64,000 nucleotides of DNA, taken from assembly GCA_030549775.1 (NCBI GenBank), contig CM060177.1, positions 48,076,244-48,140,243 of the forward strand. Reading direction: 5' to 3'. This document shows positions 47,610 to 59,524 of the stretch, in pieces. The position numbers and the translations under genes are program-made. Under the pieces are notes generated by a model, which was not told the origin of the DNA, did not search any database, and was given only the letters and a program-made list of their open reading frames with translations. The stretch's first letter is position 1. Every line of letters begins with the position of its first letter. The DNA is from Tamarix chinensis (lineage: Eukaryota > Streptophyta > Magnoliopsida > Caryophyllales > Tamaricaceae).

Positions 47610-50600
47610 TTTATTCTTTTTATTATTATCTATTTTAAAACACCCTTTATTATTATGTTGTTGTTGTTATTATTATTATTATTATTTAATCATGGTTCTT
47701 TATTTATTAATTTATTTTTATTATATGTGAGCTAGTTAAATAGAGGTGAGCAATCTTAATCTCCGGGTATAAAATGATACATTTATTTACTAATACTATA
47801 ATTGACTATAAGAGGGTTTATAATTCGTGTTAGCTACGACTACACCAAGCAAGAGGATAAAGCATAAAATGGAGCAATCACATTATCAACATATCTTATA
47901 TGCTGAGTGATGTTTAGAAAGACATGAGTTAGGTTTGCTGTTAAGACCTATGTTGACAGCAGATATCCATTGATATGAGAAATGCATCAAATATAAAAGA
48001 ACAAATTGCATGTAGTGAGGTAAGGGCTCCTTTTGACAAACATAGGAAGGTAAGCCGAGGAAATGCAAACGCGAGGACCCTATCAGTGCGTCCCTAGGTC
48101 CACGACGTAACTAGATAGCCCTAACCATGTATGCAATGACATATAAATAAAAATAAACCCGATCATAGAGTAAGCCTTAAGTGTTTCCAAACACAGGTCT
48201 TAAGTTCAAATGTATGGCGTTTCCCTCGTTGGGAGACTCTACTGGTCTAGAACTTGTGATATAATAGAGCTAAAAAAAAGACAATTAGTTGTTGTTGCTT
48301 CCACCCAAATAAATAATCCTATACCCTTCGTGGTCTTCCTCACCACAAAAGGAATATACACATAACGGAAGAATGCATTTTATTGAAAAGTAAAAATTAC
48401 CCATTTAAATTTTAGCTTAGTTCTATACAAATATCAACCTAAACAACCTGAAGATATATATATTAGAGAAAACATAGCTTATCTATTCCCTTTTCCTCTG
48501 TCCTGATTTTTACCCCTCCTTCATCTTCGTCGATTTTCACTTCCCTATCTTTTCCCATCGTCGTCTGTCCTATGTTACTAGGATTATAAATAAACCTATC
48601 TACTATTCCCCAAATATCATACAACCTAAGATAACCTGTTTCACCAAGTTTGCGGAAAACTCAACAACTAGTATATTCACCATTACTAAATAAAGACATA
48701 ACTCTGCCTCTAATATCGAATGAAGTATATCGAATAAACACATAAATCGGCAACTAGTATCAGCGATTCATTTAAAGTTTGTGCAAGAGAGATAGCTATA
48801 ACGATTAATTATCAACACTAGTATGGAGGGCACTTACCATATCTAGTCAAAATTAAGATCAAAAACCAATTAATAGAATAAAGAGGCACGTAGAGATGGA
48901 GTTTCACGATAAATAGATGCAACTACCATCTTTGTATATGTATGAGTTTGCAAATTAACAGATTGGAACTATTTGCGAACTCTTGAAGATCGGTTTGGTG
49001 CAGACTCAAGAAAGTTAAATCAAATACTAAAACAAATATGCAGCAAAGGCAAATCAGATGAAAATAAATTGAATGGTTATTATACCAAAAGCAATATCAC
49101 AAAACAAAGGCAAAAGTACTTCATGGCTGCCAACAATAGGGGGTATGCATACTAAATAAATACATAACTTAACACTAGTACCAACTAGTATCAGTATACT
49201 CGAACTCCTCTAATACAAAAATAAGCTTATTAATATCCTTCAACCACAAACTTTCAATCTCCTTATATGTAATTAAACTAGGCTTTAGAAATTACCTTTC
49301 CAAATCAGTCTGGTAAGCTACGACTTGGTTGAGATGGATGGAAGCTTGTTAACATGGAGCTTGGAGCTAGAACTATACTGCTGACTACTGTGAATGTTAC
49401 GCTTGGGAGGAGCCATGGTAGGATGAAGCTCAAGAATAAGAATGTTGATGGTAATGGAAGTACATGAATTGAATCGAGGAGATGGAAGACGGGTTGATGG
49501 CAGACCAAAGAAGCAAGAGCAATTGATGGTGTTTCTTCATTGCTTATATCAAGGAGATAGAAGATGGGTTTGATGGAGGAAGAAAAGGTCGATGGAGGAA
49601 GAGTGATCGTTGGAGAAAGTCAGGGTTGACATTGATGGAGGAGAACATATTCTTCGATGGAGAACAAAGTTGTCGATGGAGGAGAAGTAGAGGACGGTCG
49701 ATGGAGGAGAGTTAGGAGGTGAAGGGAGAAATGACCGAAACTATGTTTGGAGGTGGAGGCAAGAACAATTATTCTCACGATTTTCATTTATTTCCTCGAC
49801 TGATGATAAGGAAAATTAGCTACCATAACTTTTATTCTTATTTTTATTCCTATTTTCTTTCTTTTCAAATTTTCAGGTAACTAGACATAGTAAAATCATT
49901 TTCCATCATTTTTTTCCATGAAACAAATAGAGCCTAAAAATACACAAAGGTATAGACTATTAGATAATGATACTGTTATCGCTATACAAATATACTAACA
50001 TGGACATTAACATGCTTGAACTCAAATAGCACAAATATATTTATAGGAAGCATCTCACAATAATGTAAAAGATAACAAATGTAAATAACTATATTCAGAC
50101 AAATAAACTATCGCGAGATGTTAAATAAAAAAGAATAAAGCTTTATTTACGACATGGTAGCTGCTTTAATTTATCAAAGAGTATCTATAAAAATAATATT
50201 AATTTATATTGTCATTATAGATATCATATTTGTTTTTAGCTCAAACTTTGCAAGAATCTATTCCTTTTTATTAACAACGCATGATTTGTGCACACAAAAG
50301 TAATTTTCCTATAAATATCGTGAAACAATAAGCAATTCATTATTTACATTGAAATACATTTAAATTTTAGGATTTACGGCTTAAGAGATATAATAATAAG
50401 AACATGAAATTTAAGATTTGATATGTTTCCTCATTTTGTTTTCAATCAGATTAGATTTAAAAAAAAGATTACATATTAACTAATTATATTAATAAATAAT
50501 AATCATAAAAATACATACATATATATATATATATATATATTTTGAATGAGACAAGATAAACTAAAAATATAACAAATAACTAGTCCATACAAAATCTGAA

Positions 50601-51240
50601 TACAAAAAATATATCATAAAGGTAGCTGAAAAACCATTTGTTGTAAATAATAAAATAAGAGTGTGAAGATAGGTTAATTGTACTTGATAAATTAATATCT
50701 AAAATGAAAATGATTTAAGGTATATTAATGCTCTTGGTTATATGCTTTCAAATTAAGGTATTTTAAAAAATAATAATTTTATACTAAGCCTTGATAAATA
50801 ATAAGAATGGTTTTAACATTTCATAAAACATAAAAGTATATCACATGAGCAATAATATATAACCATGTATCAGTATTTAGTGAATAATGCTAATTACTCA
50901 AACTCAAAACCCAAATTCAAAATCAGATTTTGTTTAAAACACATATATTAGTCTATTAATTTTTTTATTATTAATTAAATAATACAAACTATTAATAATA
51001 CAAAATAAAAAAAATTAGGACATAAAAAATGTAAATCATTTTTTTTATTATAATAACAATAATAATGATGATTATAATAAAAATAATACTAATAATAAAT
51101 TTATTATAATTTTATGCCATAATTTTATTTTATAATATATTATTATTAGTTTATATTATTTAATTATTAATAGAATTTAAAATTAATATATCAATATGTA
51201 TATTTTTAAGGAAATCTGAATTTTAATTTGGATTTTAAAT
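47610..51240. other. Intergenic stretch, no supported gene
   Basis: AT-rich. Contains AAT/TTA runs (47590-47730), a degenerate GATGGAGGA minisatellite (about 49450-49720) and a (TA)n run (about 50515-50540). ORFs here are short and without recognisable domains. The segment 47820-48260 (for example TATCAGTGCGTCCCTAGGTC) looks like a decayed repeat, but I cannot assign it. Confidence 0.6.
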
Positions 51241-51459
51241 CTGGGTACATAATATTCAGTAGTATATGGCTGCCGAATGAAAGTGAACTAGTCATTTTAC
51301 AATAAAAAATTAAAGATATTTAAAATCGTGGCTCGCGGGCAGAGGCATCCTTATGTCATCGATCCTCGTCGAAGGAAGGAGGAGAAAAATGCACCTCTCG
51401 TCCCGCTTTAAAGATGAAAATCTGGAAGCTCAAACGTCGCGCTTCGGGGTTTCAGGTTG

Positions 51460-51467
51460 GCGCCAAA
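51460..51467 (-). promoter_or_regulatory. E2F-type site upstream of the HMGB gene
   Basis: TTGGCGCCAA lies here as a palindrome. On the minus strand TTTGGCGC fits the E2F consensus TTTSSCGC. It is about 250 bp upstream of the ATG, and a TATA-like TTTTTATACTTTT (about 51512-51525) lies between them. E2F control would suit a chromatin gene induced in dividing cells, which is inference. Confidence 0.5.
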
Positions 51468-51715
51468 TTGAAAACCGGAAATCTAACGCAAAGAAAAACA
51501 AGTTCGCTCTCTTTTTTATACTTTTGGATTTCCTCCACACCTCCCGCCTTCCCCACCTTATATTTTACTGAAACCTCTCTCACATCGATTCATTGACTAC
51601 CCTTCGCCTTCCCGGAACTCGTCCTGTTTTCCTTCGCTCTCTTTTAGCTCTCACATTCTTCCAGTTCCAAATTCGTATCGAAGTTTTCATTCATCAAATT
51701 TCGCGGCAAAGAAAA

Positions 51716-53336
51716 ATGGCAGGAGGCGGATCGGTGAATTCGAAGAGAGTGGAGGCCGAGACTCCTACTGCTAATAGTACTCTCAAGCGTGCTAAAAATG
51801 GCAGTGCTTTTGCCCGCTGGTAAACGGCTCACCCTCCAACTTCCATGTATTAAATCTGGGGGAACGTGATGGTCCTTAAATCACTTTCCCATGCCAATTT
51901 GAATGCTTGTAGATCAGATTTTGAGATCTGCTGCGGTGGCGGCTTTGAAAAGAATTTTCTACCTGTTTATATGTGTTTTTTCCTTTTTGTGTTTCCATCG
52001 AAGTGTCTTGGAAAATGAAATATGGGCCTCATGATCTTTAACTGCTCGATATAATGTCCCTCTGTAGAATTTGTGGTGTTAGGGGGGGGGGCGGCAAAGA
52101 TTATGTTTCTTATGGGCCTATATCCTAGTGTTGTTACCAATCATCGATAAACGGCTGCCATTTTAAATGATTTGCAGCGACGAATGCAAGAGCAGTGTTC
52201 CGGTGGCCCTCATCGATATGCACAGTTGCAGTCTCGAAGCCAAAATCAAGCTGAACCTAGGTGCACATCTTGCTTGATTCTTATCTGGCAATTCATCTCC
52301 CATCTTATCTATCCTCATTGAGTCTATACTTTACTGACTGATGTAATTGTATTAATCGAAATCCCTCAGAAGCACAAGTTGTAGAGAAGCCAGCTGAGGT
52401 CAAGAAGAAGAAGCCAGCCGAAAGGTATGTGTCCCTTGATGAAGAAAAACCCCTGTGACTACCGGCGAAGAACCCCGGTTATCTTCTTCCACCGTAGGGC
52501 TTGTATCTTATGTAAGTAGCTGTATACAGGAAGAAGCCAAACGCATCAACTGATGAATCATCAGAGTCCAAGCCAAAGAAGAGAAGATTGACTAAAATTA
52601 AGGATTCTAACCATCCTAAGCGCCCTCTTTCTGCCTTCATGATCTTCATGTATGTTCTCGTTTTCCCCCTTTTTTGTTTTATTTAAAACAAAAAGAAGAA
52701 GATAAGTTTTCATATTATAATTTATGATTTATTTGTCTGTTTTTTCCCTGTACAAATATGACATTTTCACGTTAAATTACCAACAGGGAGGACTTCCGAA
52801 AGACCTACAAGGAAGAGCACCCTGAATCGAAGGGTGTCACTCAGGTTAGTATTGTTTCATCTTGTGTTTGTTCTGAGTTTTGTGCATTACCTAGTCCTAA
52901 ATTCCTAATGATATGTCGGCACAATTTGGAATGTAGGTTGCCAAAGAAGGTGGAGAGAAATGGAAGTCCATGACTGATGAAGTAATTATCTTGTTCACTT
53001 CTACAGTCTTCTAATAACGCGTGTGTGCGTGTCCCCTCTGAACTGAACGAACCTTTTATGTTTCAATCTTGGTTTAGGAGAAGAAACCATTCGTGGACAA
53101 GGCTGCTGAACGGAAGGCCGAGTACGAAAAAGCTGTGCAAGAGGCTCGGGAGGCTGAAACCGCTGATGTAAGTTGTGTTGCCCTTGGGCGTTCTCCTCGA
53201 CCCTCAATACGAAAGTATCTGGGGAAAGAAAGTTAATCGTGTTCTGATGTTTTTAATTGCTACCCAGGACACCGCCGAAAATAAAGAAAGGGACGAGTTA
53301 AAGCAAGACGAAGAGTTGTGCGATGATGATGCTTAG
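51716..53336 (+). CDS. HMGB6-like: HMG-box chromatin protein, HMGB6-like (207 aa, eight exons)
   Basis: Exons: 51716-51819, 52178-52260, 52370-52424, 52530-52649, 52788-52845, 52937-52981, 53078-53167, 53268-53336. Donors and acceptors are all GT-AG, and the total is 624 nt in one frame. HMGB proteins bind and bend DNA in the nucleus without strict sequence preference. The N-terminal part (residues 1-80) has the Arabidopsis HMGB6-type segment SAFARCDEC...CSLEAKIKLNLEAQV. A basic cluster KPKKRRL (95-101) is a likely nuclear signal. One HMG box follows (about 108-180), starting NHPKRPLSAFMIFMEDFR with the usual Pro, Phe, Phe and the GGEKWKSMTDEEK helix. The C-terminal tail is short (about 22 residues, acidic) compared with the long acidic tail of Arabidopsis HMGB6. 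The 3' UTR probably extends to about 53620. The assignment to the HMGB6 subgroup is from recognition only. Confidence 0.95.
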
Positions 53337-53639
53337 GATGTCGGATTATATGCCCTGAAGACGAGGGTGGTTGTCTTGCTTAAGTTCCTGCATTTTGATG
53401 ATTTATTATCAGTTGAGAACCTGTTGTAGGCTTTGTAAATCGTTTTTCTCTGTTTTTGTTTTGGTCTTCTCATTTGTGGTGGTAGGAGCTAGGAGAGGAT
53501 CGGTAGTTCTTTGGCTATGGGGCTTGTTGGTGAAGTACGAGTTCCTGTTTCTGGGCGGTTGTTGTTCAGCGTATGGTTCAATATATATATGAATGATGCT
53601 TCTTTCTCATAAAATTTTGGGTGTTTTGTGTATTAATTA

Positions 53640-55366
53640 ATTAGAGGATGTTTTACTAATGCATAAGGTTTTAAATGAGTTATAGCTGTCTTAGAGGTAC
53701 TTATTAAAAGTAATTTATTTTAAATAATTTTTAGCCTAAAAGGTTTTCAAAATAGGTAGTCATTATGAATAACTAATTTTAATAAGTAGTTTTAAATATA
53801 AGCTTAGTTATTTTGGTGTTTGATTTATTTTTGTTTGTTAAAATGTTGGTTTAATTTATTTATTTATGTGAATGAGCTGAATTTGAATTTCATTTTTAAT
53901 TTGTTTACTAGATGAATTGAGTTTGAGAGTAAAAAAAGTAATGTAATATAAGTTTAGAAGAACTTAAATATATTTAGATTTTATTTTTGATGGTGTTAGA
54001 GTGGTGGCTTTTATTTTTTTGGGTGCTAGTTTGACTATTTGGTGTCAAACATTTCAATAGTTTAAGTATATTAAAATATTTAAATTATATAGGAGGTTTG
54101 AAAGAAGTTAATTGAGGGTTGTTATTTTGGTCCAAAGTTTATTTAAGTGTCTAGGATATGGTTGAAAAGAGATATATATACACAGAGACACACATTTTTA
54201 TATGTAGATTTAATTTTTATTATGTAAGAATATATTTTTTATCAGAAGTCATATGATTCAGATATTTGCTTAGGTGTGTCTTGAAGTTATTTTATGGGGA
54301 GTTAAGGTTATGGATTATTTGATCCATTTAAAAGATGAAAGAGGTACTAATTAATGATACTAATATATAAAAATTTTGTTTGACTCTTTGATGTTATTCT
54401 AAAAAAATTTCTTCACTTTCATTCTTATATCCTTAATTTTTTTTTAAAATATACACAAACGTATTTTATAATTTAAATATAAATATTTATTTTTTTTATT
54501 TCTCCATTCCTGTACCTCCGTGCGACCATTCTCACATAGTTACAATCATTTTATTATCCTTTTCCAAATAAAAAAATTAAGATGCAAATGGAGTAGTATT
54601 ACAATCATTTCTCATGGTATCATGACATCATGCGCATACGGCATACCATATGCCCAAATAAAACCAGGCAAAGTAGTGACGAGGCGAGGACTAGCTCGTA
54701 CGGTACCTAAGTAGAGCCAGCCCATACCCAACCACAACAACTGCCAGGCCCGACGGATAACTCCCCAAGGCTCCGGCCCAACTAGAAGAAATGAGTCATT
54801 TATTCCGTAAAATATTATAAAATAATGATGTAATAAGGGAACAAGAAGAGGAGTATTTTAAGATAAAGTAAAATACTAACCCAGTTTAATGAATGTCGGC
54901 TGTCTTAAAAGCTTTCGATAAATTAACCAACTTGAGAAATTTTTGCCTGTTTAACAAAGATAAGCTTACTTTTTAATAAGATTTGAACTAACTCCTAAAA
55001 TATTGAAGAAAAAGATTAATATAAGCCTAATAAGATTTGAACTAACTCCTAAAATAAAACTGTACCGACATTCATTCAGCAGTGAGTGTACTTGTCTTTT
55101 TTTAAGCCTAATAATTAATGTGCTTATTCTTTTTTTTTTTTAAAAAAAACCACCCACCTTCCTTTTTCCTATACCTCCGGTAAACCCACGCACCCCTAAG
55201 CAGGTCATTAATCGAGTATATTCGCTTTGTTAACTTTGTCATTCTCTTCAGCCTCCGCCGCTCGTCCAAGCTCTCAAACCAAATCTCATCGATTGATTTC
55301 TTAACTCCATCATTCCTTCTTGATTCATATTAGTGAAGAGAATAAAACAAAAACAACAAATAAAAA
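53640..55366. other. Spacer between HMGB and PLATZ genes
   Basis: AT-rich. Blocks at about 54045-54150 and 54837-55075 resemble blocks at about 56858-56960 and 58663-58900 on the other side of the PLATZ gene. The last 150 bp should hold the PLATZ leader. No additional gene is supported; the 64-codon ORF at 54520-54714 has no recognisable domain. Confidence 0.6.
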
Positions 55367-56722
55367 ATGGGGAGTAGTTCACAACGATACCTGCCATGGT
55401 TGTCTGCACTTTTGGATGCTAAATTCGATTGTATGAAAGGTGGAAACTCGTACAACTCTTTTTGCCTAAATTGTTTGGGTAATGCCATTAGTAGGAAGGA
55501 TGGAGAAGACCACCGTAAAGATGGTCATAATGTTGTTTCGGTAACTAAAATTTCTTAGTACTATTAATTTATCCACGTATCTTTATCACAATAAGCCTTG
55601 TCTTTCGTTTGTTTAAAGTTTCTTACCCCATTGGATCCCAACTCGCACCAATAAACGAACAGGTTTCATTTAGTTTGATTTTATATTTAATAATAGTCTT
55701 TTGACTTCCTCGATGGCGTCGTATGCATGCGTGCATGCATGTATGTAGGTGATGAAGGCCTCCGGATATTACGCTCTGATAACCGACGATATTAAACGGC
55801 AACTGCTATTGGATTGTTCTGATATCTGCGTCTTCCATATCAATGGCAAATACATCGTCTTTCTGAACTCAAGACAACACGGAGAAAGACTTGAGAGAAG
55901 GACCAATGCAAATTGCTGTACTATTTGTGAGTGGACTCTTACTGGATCCGGGATCTTCTGCTCTCTCGGCTGCAAGGTACTAATCCTACAGTTGATATGC
56001 TACGCGCGCCATGAAAGTTACGTTCATTATTATTATTTTTTTATTTTTGGTGTGTGTTCGTTTATTTGCTTATGAGGTTTTTATATCTGGGTTTTGAACT
56101 ATCACAGTTCAGAAACAATGACATGAGGATGGTTTCAAGAATGGAACAGAAAGAATCAGAGGACGACTGCTCTGAGATTGGAACCTATACGCTAAACCCA
56201 AAATGCCAGCGGAGGGTTTCAAGGACGGATCAGGAAGTATCAGAAGACGACGACGACTGCTGTGAGATTGGAATCTATACACCGAACCCCAAGAGGGAAC
56301 AGAGGCTAACCGAGAGGAAGAGGGTTTCAAGGATGGCTCAGAGTGTATCAGATGATGAGTGCTGTGAGATCGGAAACTCAACCTCTACACCAAACCCCAA
56401 GAGGCAACAGCCGCTAACAGAGGGGAGAAGGGTTTCAAGGATGGCTCAGAATGTATTAGATGATGGCTGCTGTGAGATGGGAACCTCAACCTCTTCACCG
56501 GATCCCCAAAGACGGCCGCAACTAAATGAGAGGGTGAAGAGAAAGAAGAAGAATCAATCAACTTTCGAAATCGGATCGGAAAGCTCGATGGACGAGGACA
56601 ATGACCGCGAGCAACAGTTCCAACCATCCGTAGTTGTTATGATCAACATCAGGTCGCAGCAGCTTACCGGGTTCAGAAAAAGGAGCAGGAAAGGGATACC
56701 AAAAAGAGCTCCTCTGTTTTGA
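55367..56722 (+). CDS. Divergent PLATZ-domain protein with internal peptide repeats (338 aa, three exons)
   Basis: Exons 55367-55540, 55749-55976 and 56108-56722, all GT-AG and in frame (58, 76 and 204 codons). PLATZ proteins are plant-specific zinc-dependent DNA-binding proteins with repressor activity. Residues about 10-134 follow the family: LPWLSALLDAKF, FCLNCLGNA, HNVVSV, then DISCV-like DCSDICVF, KYIVFLNSR, CCTIC and FCSLGCK. The C-terminus FRKRSRKGIPKRAPLF matches the conserved RRKGIPHRAP ending. Two things are unusual. The segment that normally holds an LCxxC pair and the HKDHRxIQIRRSSYHD core is shortened to ISRKDGEDHRKDGHN, so zinc ligands are missing. And residues 142-277 are four tandem repeats (28, 36, 36 and 36 aa) with RVSRM, DD-CCEIG and TPNPKR motifs where the family usually has a Ser/Pro-rich linker. 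It may be a neofunctionalised or relaxed paralogue. The gene model is by eye. Confidence 0.88.
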
Positions 56723-59519
56723 TTACAATTAAGGTTTCCCTCCCTCATGTGTTTGGATTCTTGGCGTTCAAGCTTTTGATTTGAAATGCCCACGTGTTTC
56801 ATTAGTGCCGGTTCATGTTTTTAATTATAGTTTCCTCCTAACTTTAAGGTTTTTTCAAATACTTCAATAGTTTAAATATACTAAAATAATTAAAACTGAT
56901 TGGGAGATTTGAATGAAGTTAAGTAAGTACTATTATTTCTGCCACAAGTTCATTTAGGACATTACGTGTATGTAGTATTGGTTAAACTTGTGGATTGGTG
57001 CGCAAAAGGATGAAACTGGATCCAATTTTTAAAAGAATTATATTGAGTGTTGTCATTTTACATGGTCAAACAAGTTTTATGTAAATGGAAAGGACGGGGA
57101 GGGAGAATGTCTTTATTCCTGACATTTACCAAGAGCGTTAGAATATTAGATCATGAATGCAAAAAGCGTCGGACTCTATTCTCCTCAATTTATATTGGGA
57201 CATAACTATATAAGATGATATTAGTTCAATTTAGATCAAGTGAATATCATTTTAATAATAATAATAACAACATAATGTAAAATTAATTATAATTATAATA
57301 ATAATAGTAATGATAAAAATAGTATTTAATAATAAAAAATTAACTATAACACAAACAACGCCGACGCCGACGCCGCATTGCAAATTAGGATAATAAGATA
57401 AAGAGCAATCAGAGAATATGAACATAACTTCATTGGCGGCACTGTTATAGTATAATGGTCCAATCTTAAGTATTAGATCAGGTAGCCGGTTCTAAATCTT
57501 TGGATCAATATACGTAAGCTTGTATAGTAATTTTACTTGTTTTAATGCAATAAATATAAATACTTTTACTACTACCACATCGAATATATTTTACGTGGTT
57601 TCATGAACCTCATAAGTCATCATATGTCGAGGTGGAATATAAATGACAAAAATATTGGTTGTGCCTACAGGACCTTCCAAATACAAAGCAAATATAAGTT
57701 TCGGAGTCTAGGAATGACAATTTTTTCCGCGGATTCGGGAGTCTGTTGGATTTTTTGTTCGGATTTGGGTTCGGGGAGAAAATTCGGGGATTGGATTCGG
57801 ATTCGGGGATTCTTAACGGAAATTTTTCGGGGACGGGGCTGGGATGGGTTTGGGGTCCCCATCCCCGAATCCGTCCCGAATAATTTTTTTTATATATTTT
57901 TATATAATTATATATATGTAATATAAAATAATTCTTTATAAAATATAAATTAAAGGTATAATATAAAAATAAGGTTTCAGGGTTGGGATATAGGGATCGG
58001 TATATCCGGTTTTAGAAACCTGTTTTTAAAAAATCATGGTGAAAATAGATCGAAATTGGATTTGGGTATGGAAAATAAATTTTGGAATTTTCGCGGGAAT
58101 CAGGTCTGAGAATTTTCGATAAAAAAAAAATCGAAAATCGGATCGGATTAAAAATTATTTTCCTTATCAGATTCGGAGACGTGGATAGAATCTCTAACCC
58201 CGACCTGAATAGTCCACTCACAACGACAGTGTGGTCCCCTCCCCCTACATGCTGCTTGTGTACATACATATATCCCTGTCTGTCGCGAAGAACTTAAAGC
58301 TATATCTAAATTTACGCTAGACTAGTATTTATTTTCAAATATATTAATACAATTGTTTCGGTCGATTACTATATAACTTTTTCCACTACATGGACATTGC
58401 TAAACAAATTAAAACCAGCATTATATTACTTATTTATTTGATATATTAACTATTCAATTCAATAAATAAAGAACGGTCAATAAATTTACTTATAATATTA
58501 AACAAAATCAATGATTAGTTAAACATAATTTACTTATCGAAGAGAGCCTTCGTGTAATTGATTGGTAGATATATACCCAGGGATGATGCATATGCTACTT
58601 ATGTACAGAGATGTCTTATAAGACTGGTACATGCCCAGGAAAACGTTAGAAAATAAGAAAAGGGAACAAGAAGAGGAGTTATGTGATGAATATGCTTAGC
58701 ATTTTAAAATAAAATGAAATATAAATAAGCTTAATAAATGTCGCTTCTGTCTTAAAAGTCTCCGATTAATTAACCAACTTAAAAGTTTTTGTGATAAATT
58801 CAGTTTTAATAAGATGTGAACTAACTCTAAGAGATTAAAGAATAGAATATGGATAGATGTGATGTAAGCCTAACATAATTGTATTGACATTTTCCCTGCC
58901 GTCTCATGAAGTGTGATTTTTTTTGGTCTAGGGAGATATGCATTTGTAGTTTTATTTCTTACTTTACAGGATTACCTAATACTACAATATTTTTAATAGA
59001 TTAAATTACTTTGTTTGTATAAAAAATAAACTTAATATATTAATCTAAATTTATTTTAACGAAATAATAAAAATAATTTTAAATCATATTTTTAATTTTT
59101 TTTAAATATAAAAATATTTAATGTATGTAGATAATGAAAAAAAGTGAAGATAAAAATAAAAAAATGTTTTATTTTTTTATATTAAATTTTTATCAATAAA
59201 ATATAGATTATATTTTTCGATACGACTGAATGAAGTAAACTAAAATGTTTGATAATAATTAATGTTGTGGAGCACAATATAAAACTCTTGTAATATTAAA
59301 TTTTTTAAAAACTCGTATTAATTTAGTTAAGAGTTGTATTAATTTAAGCAATTGGTTGCAATTGGTCTATGTTTGGTTGATAAGAATTGGGTTGAACTCC
59401 AACAAAATATAAATGGAGATTGGGATGAGAAGTAACCAATTGATTTAATACTTATAATTATTAATACTTATATTACGGTATTAGATCCTAAGATAATATA
59501 TAAGACTTTGGAGATAACA
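56723..59519. other. Spacer after PLATZ, with duplicated blocks and a GGATTCGGG-rich patch
   Basis: AT-rich, no supported gene. It includes blocks resembling sequence upstream of PLATZ (about 56858-56960 and 58663-58900) and a run of GGATTCGGGG/TTCGGGTTC words (about 57718-57870), with a weaker echo to 58180. These words give Pro/Ser-rich or charged translations that are not genes. A GCCGAC run lies at 57361-57375. Confidence 0.6.
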
Positions 59520-59524
59520 ATAAA

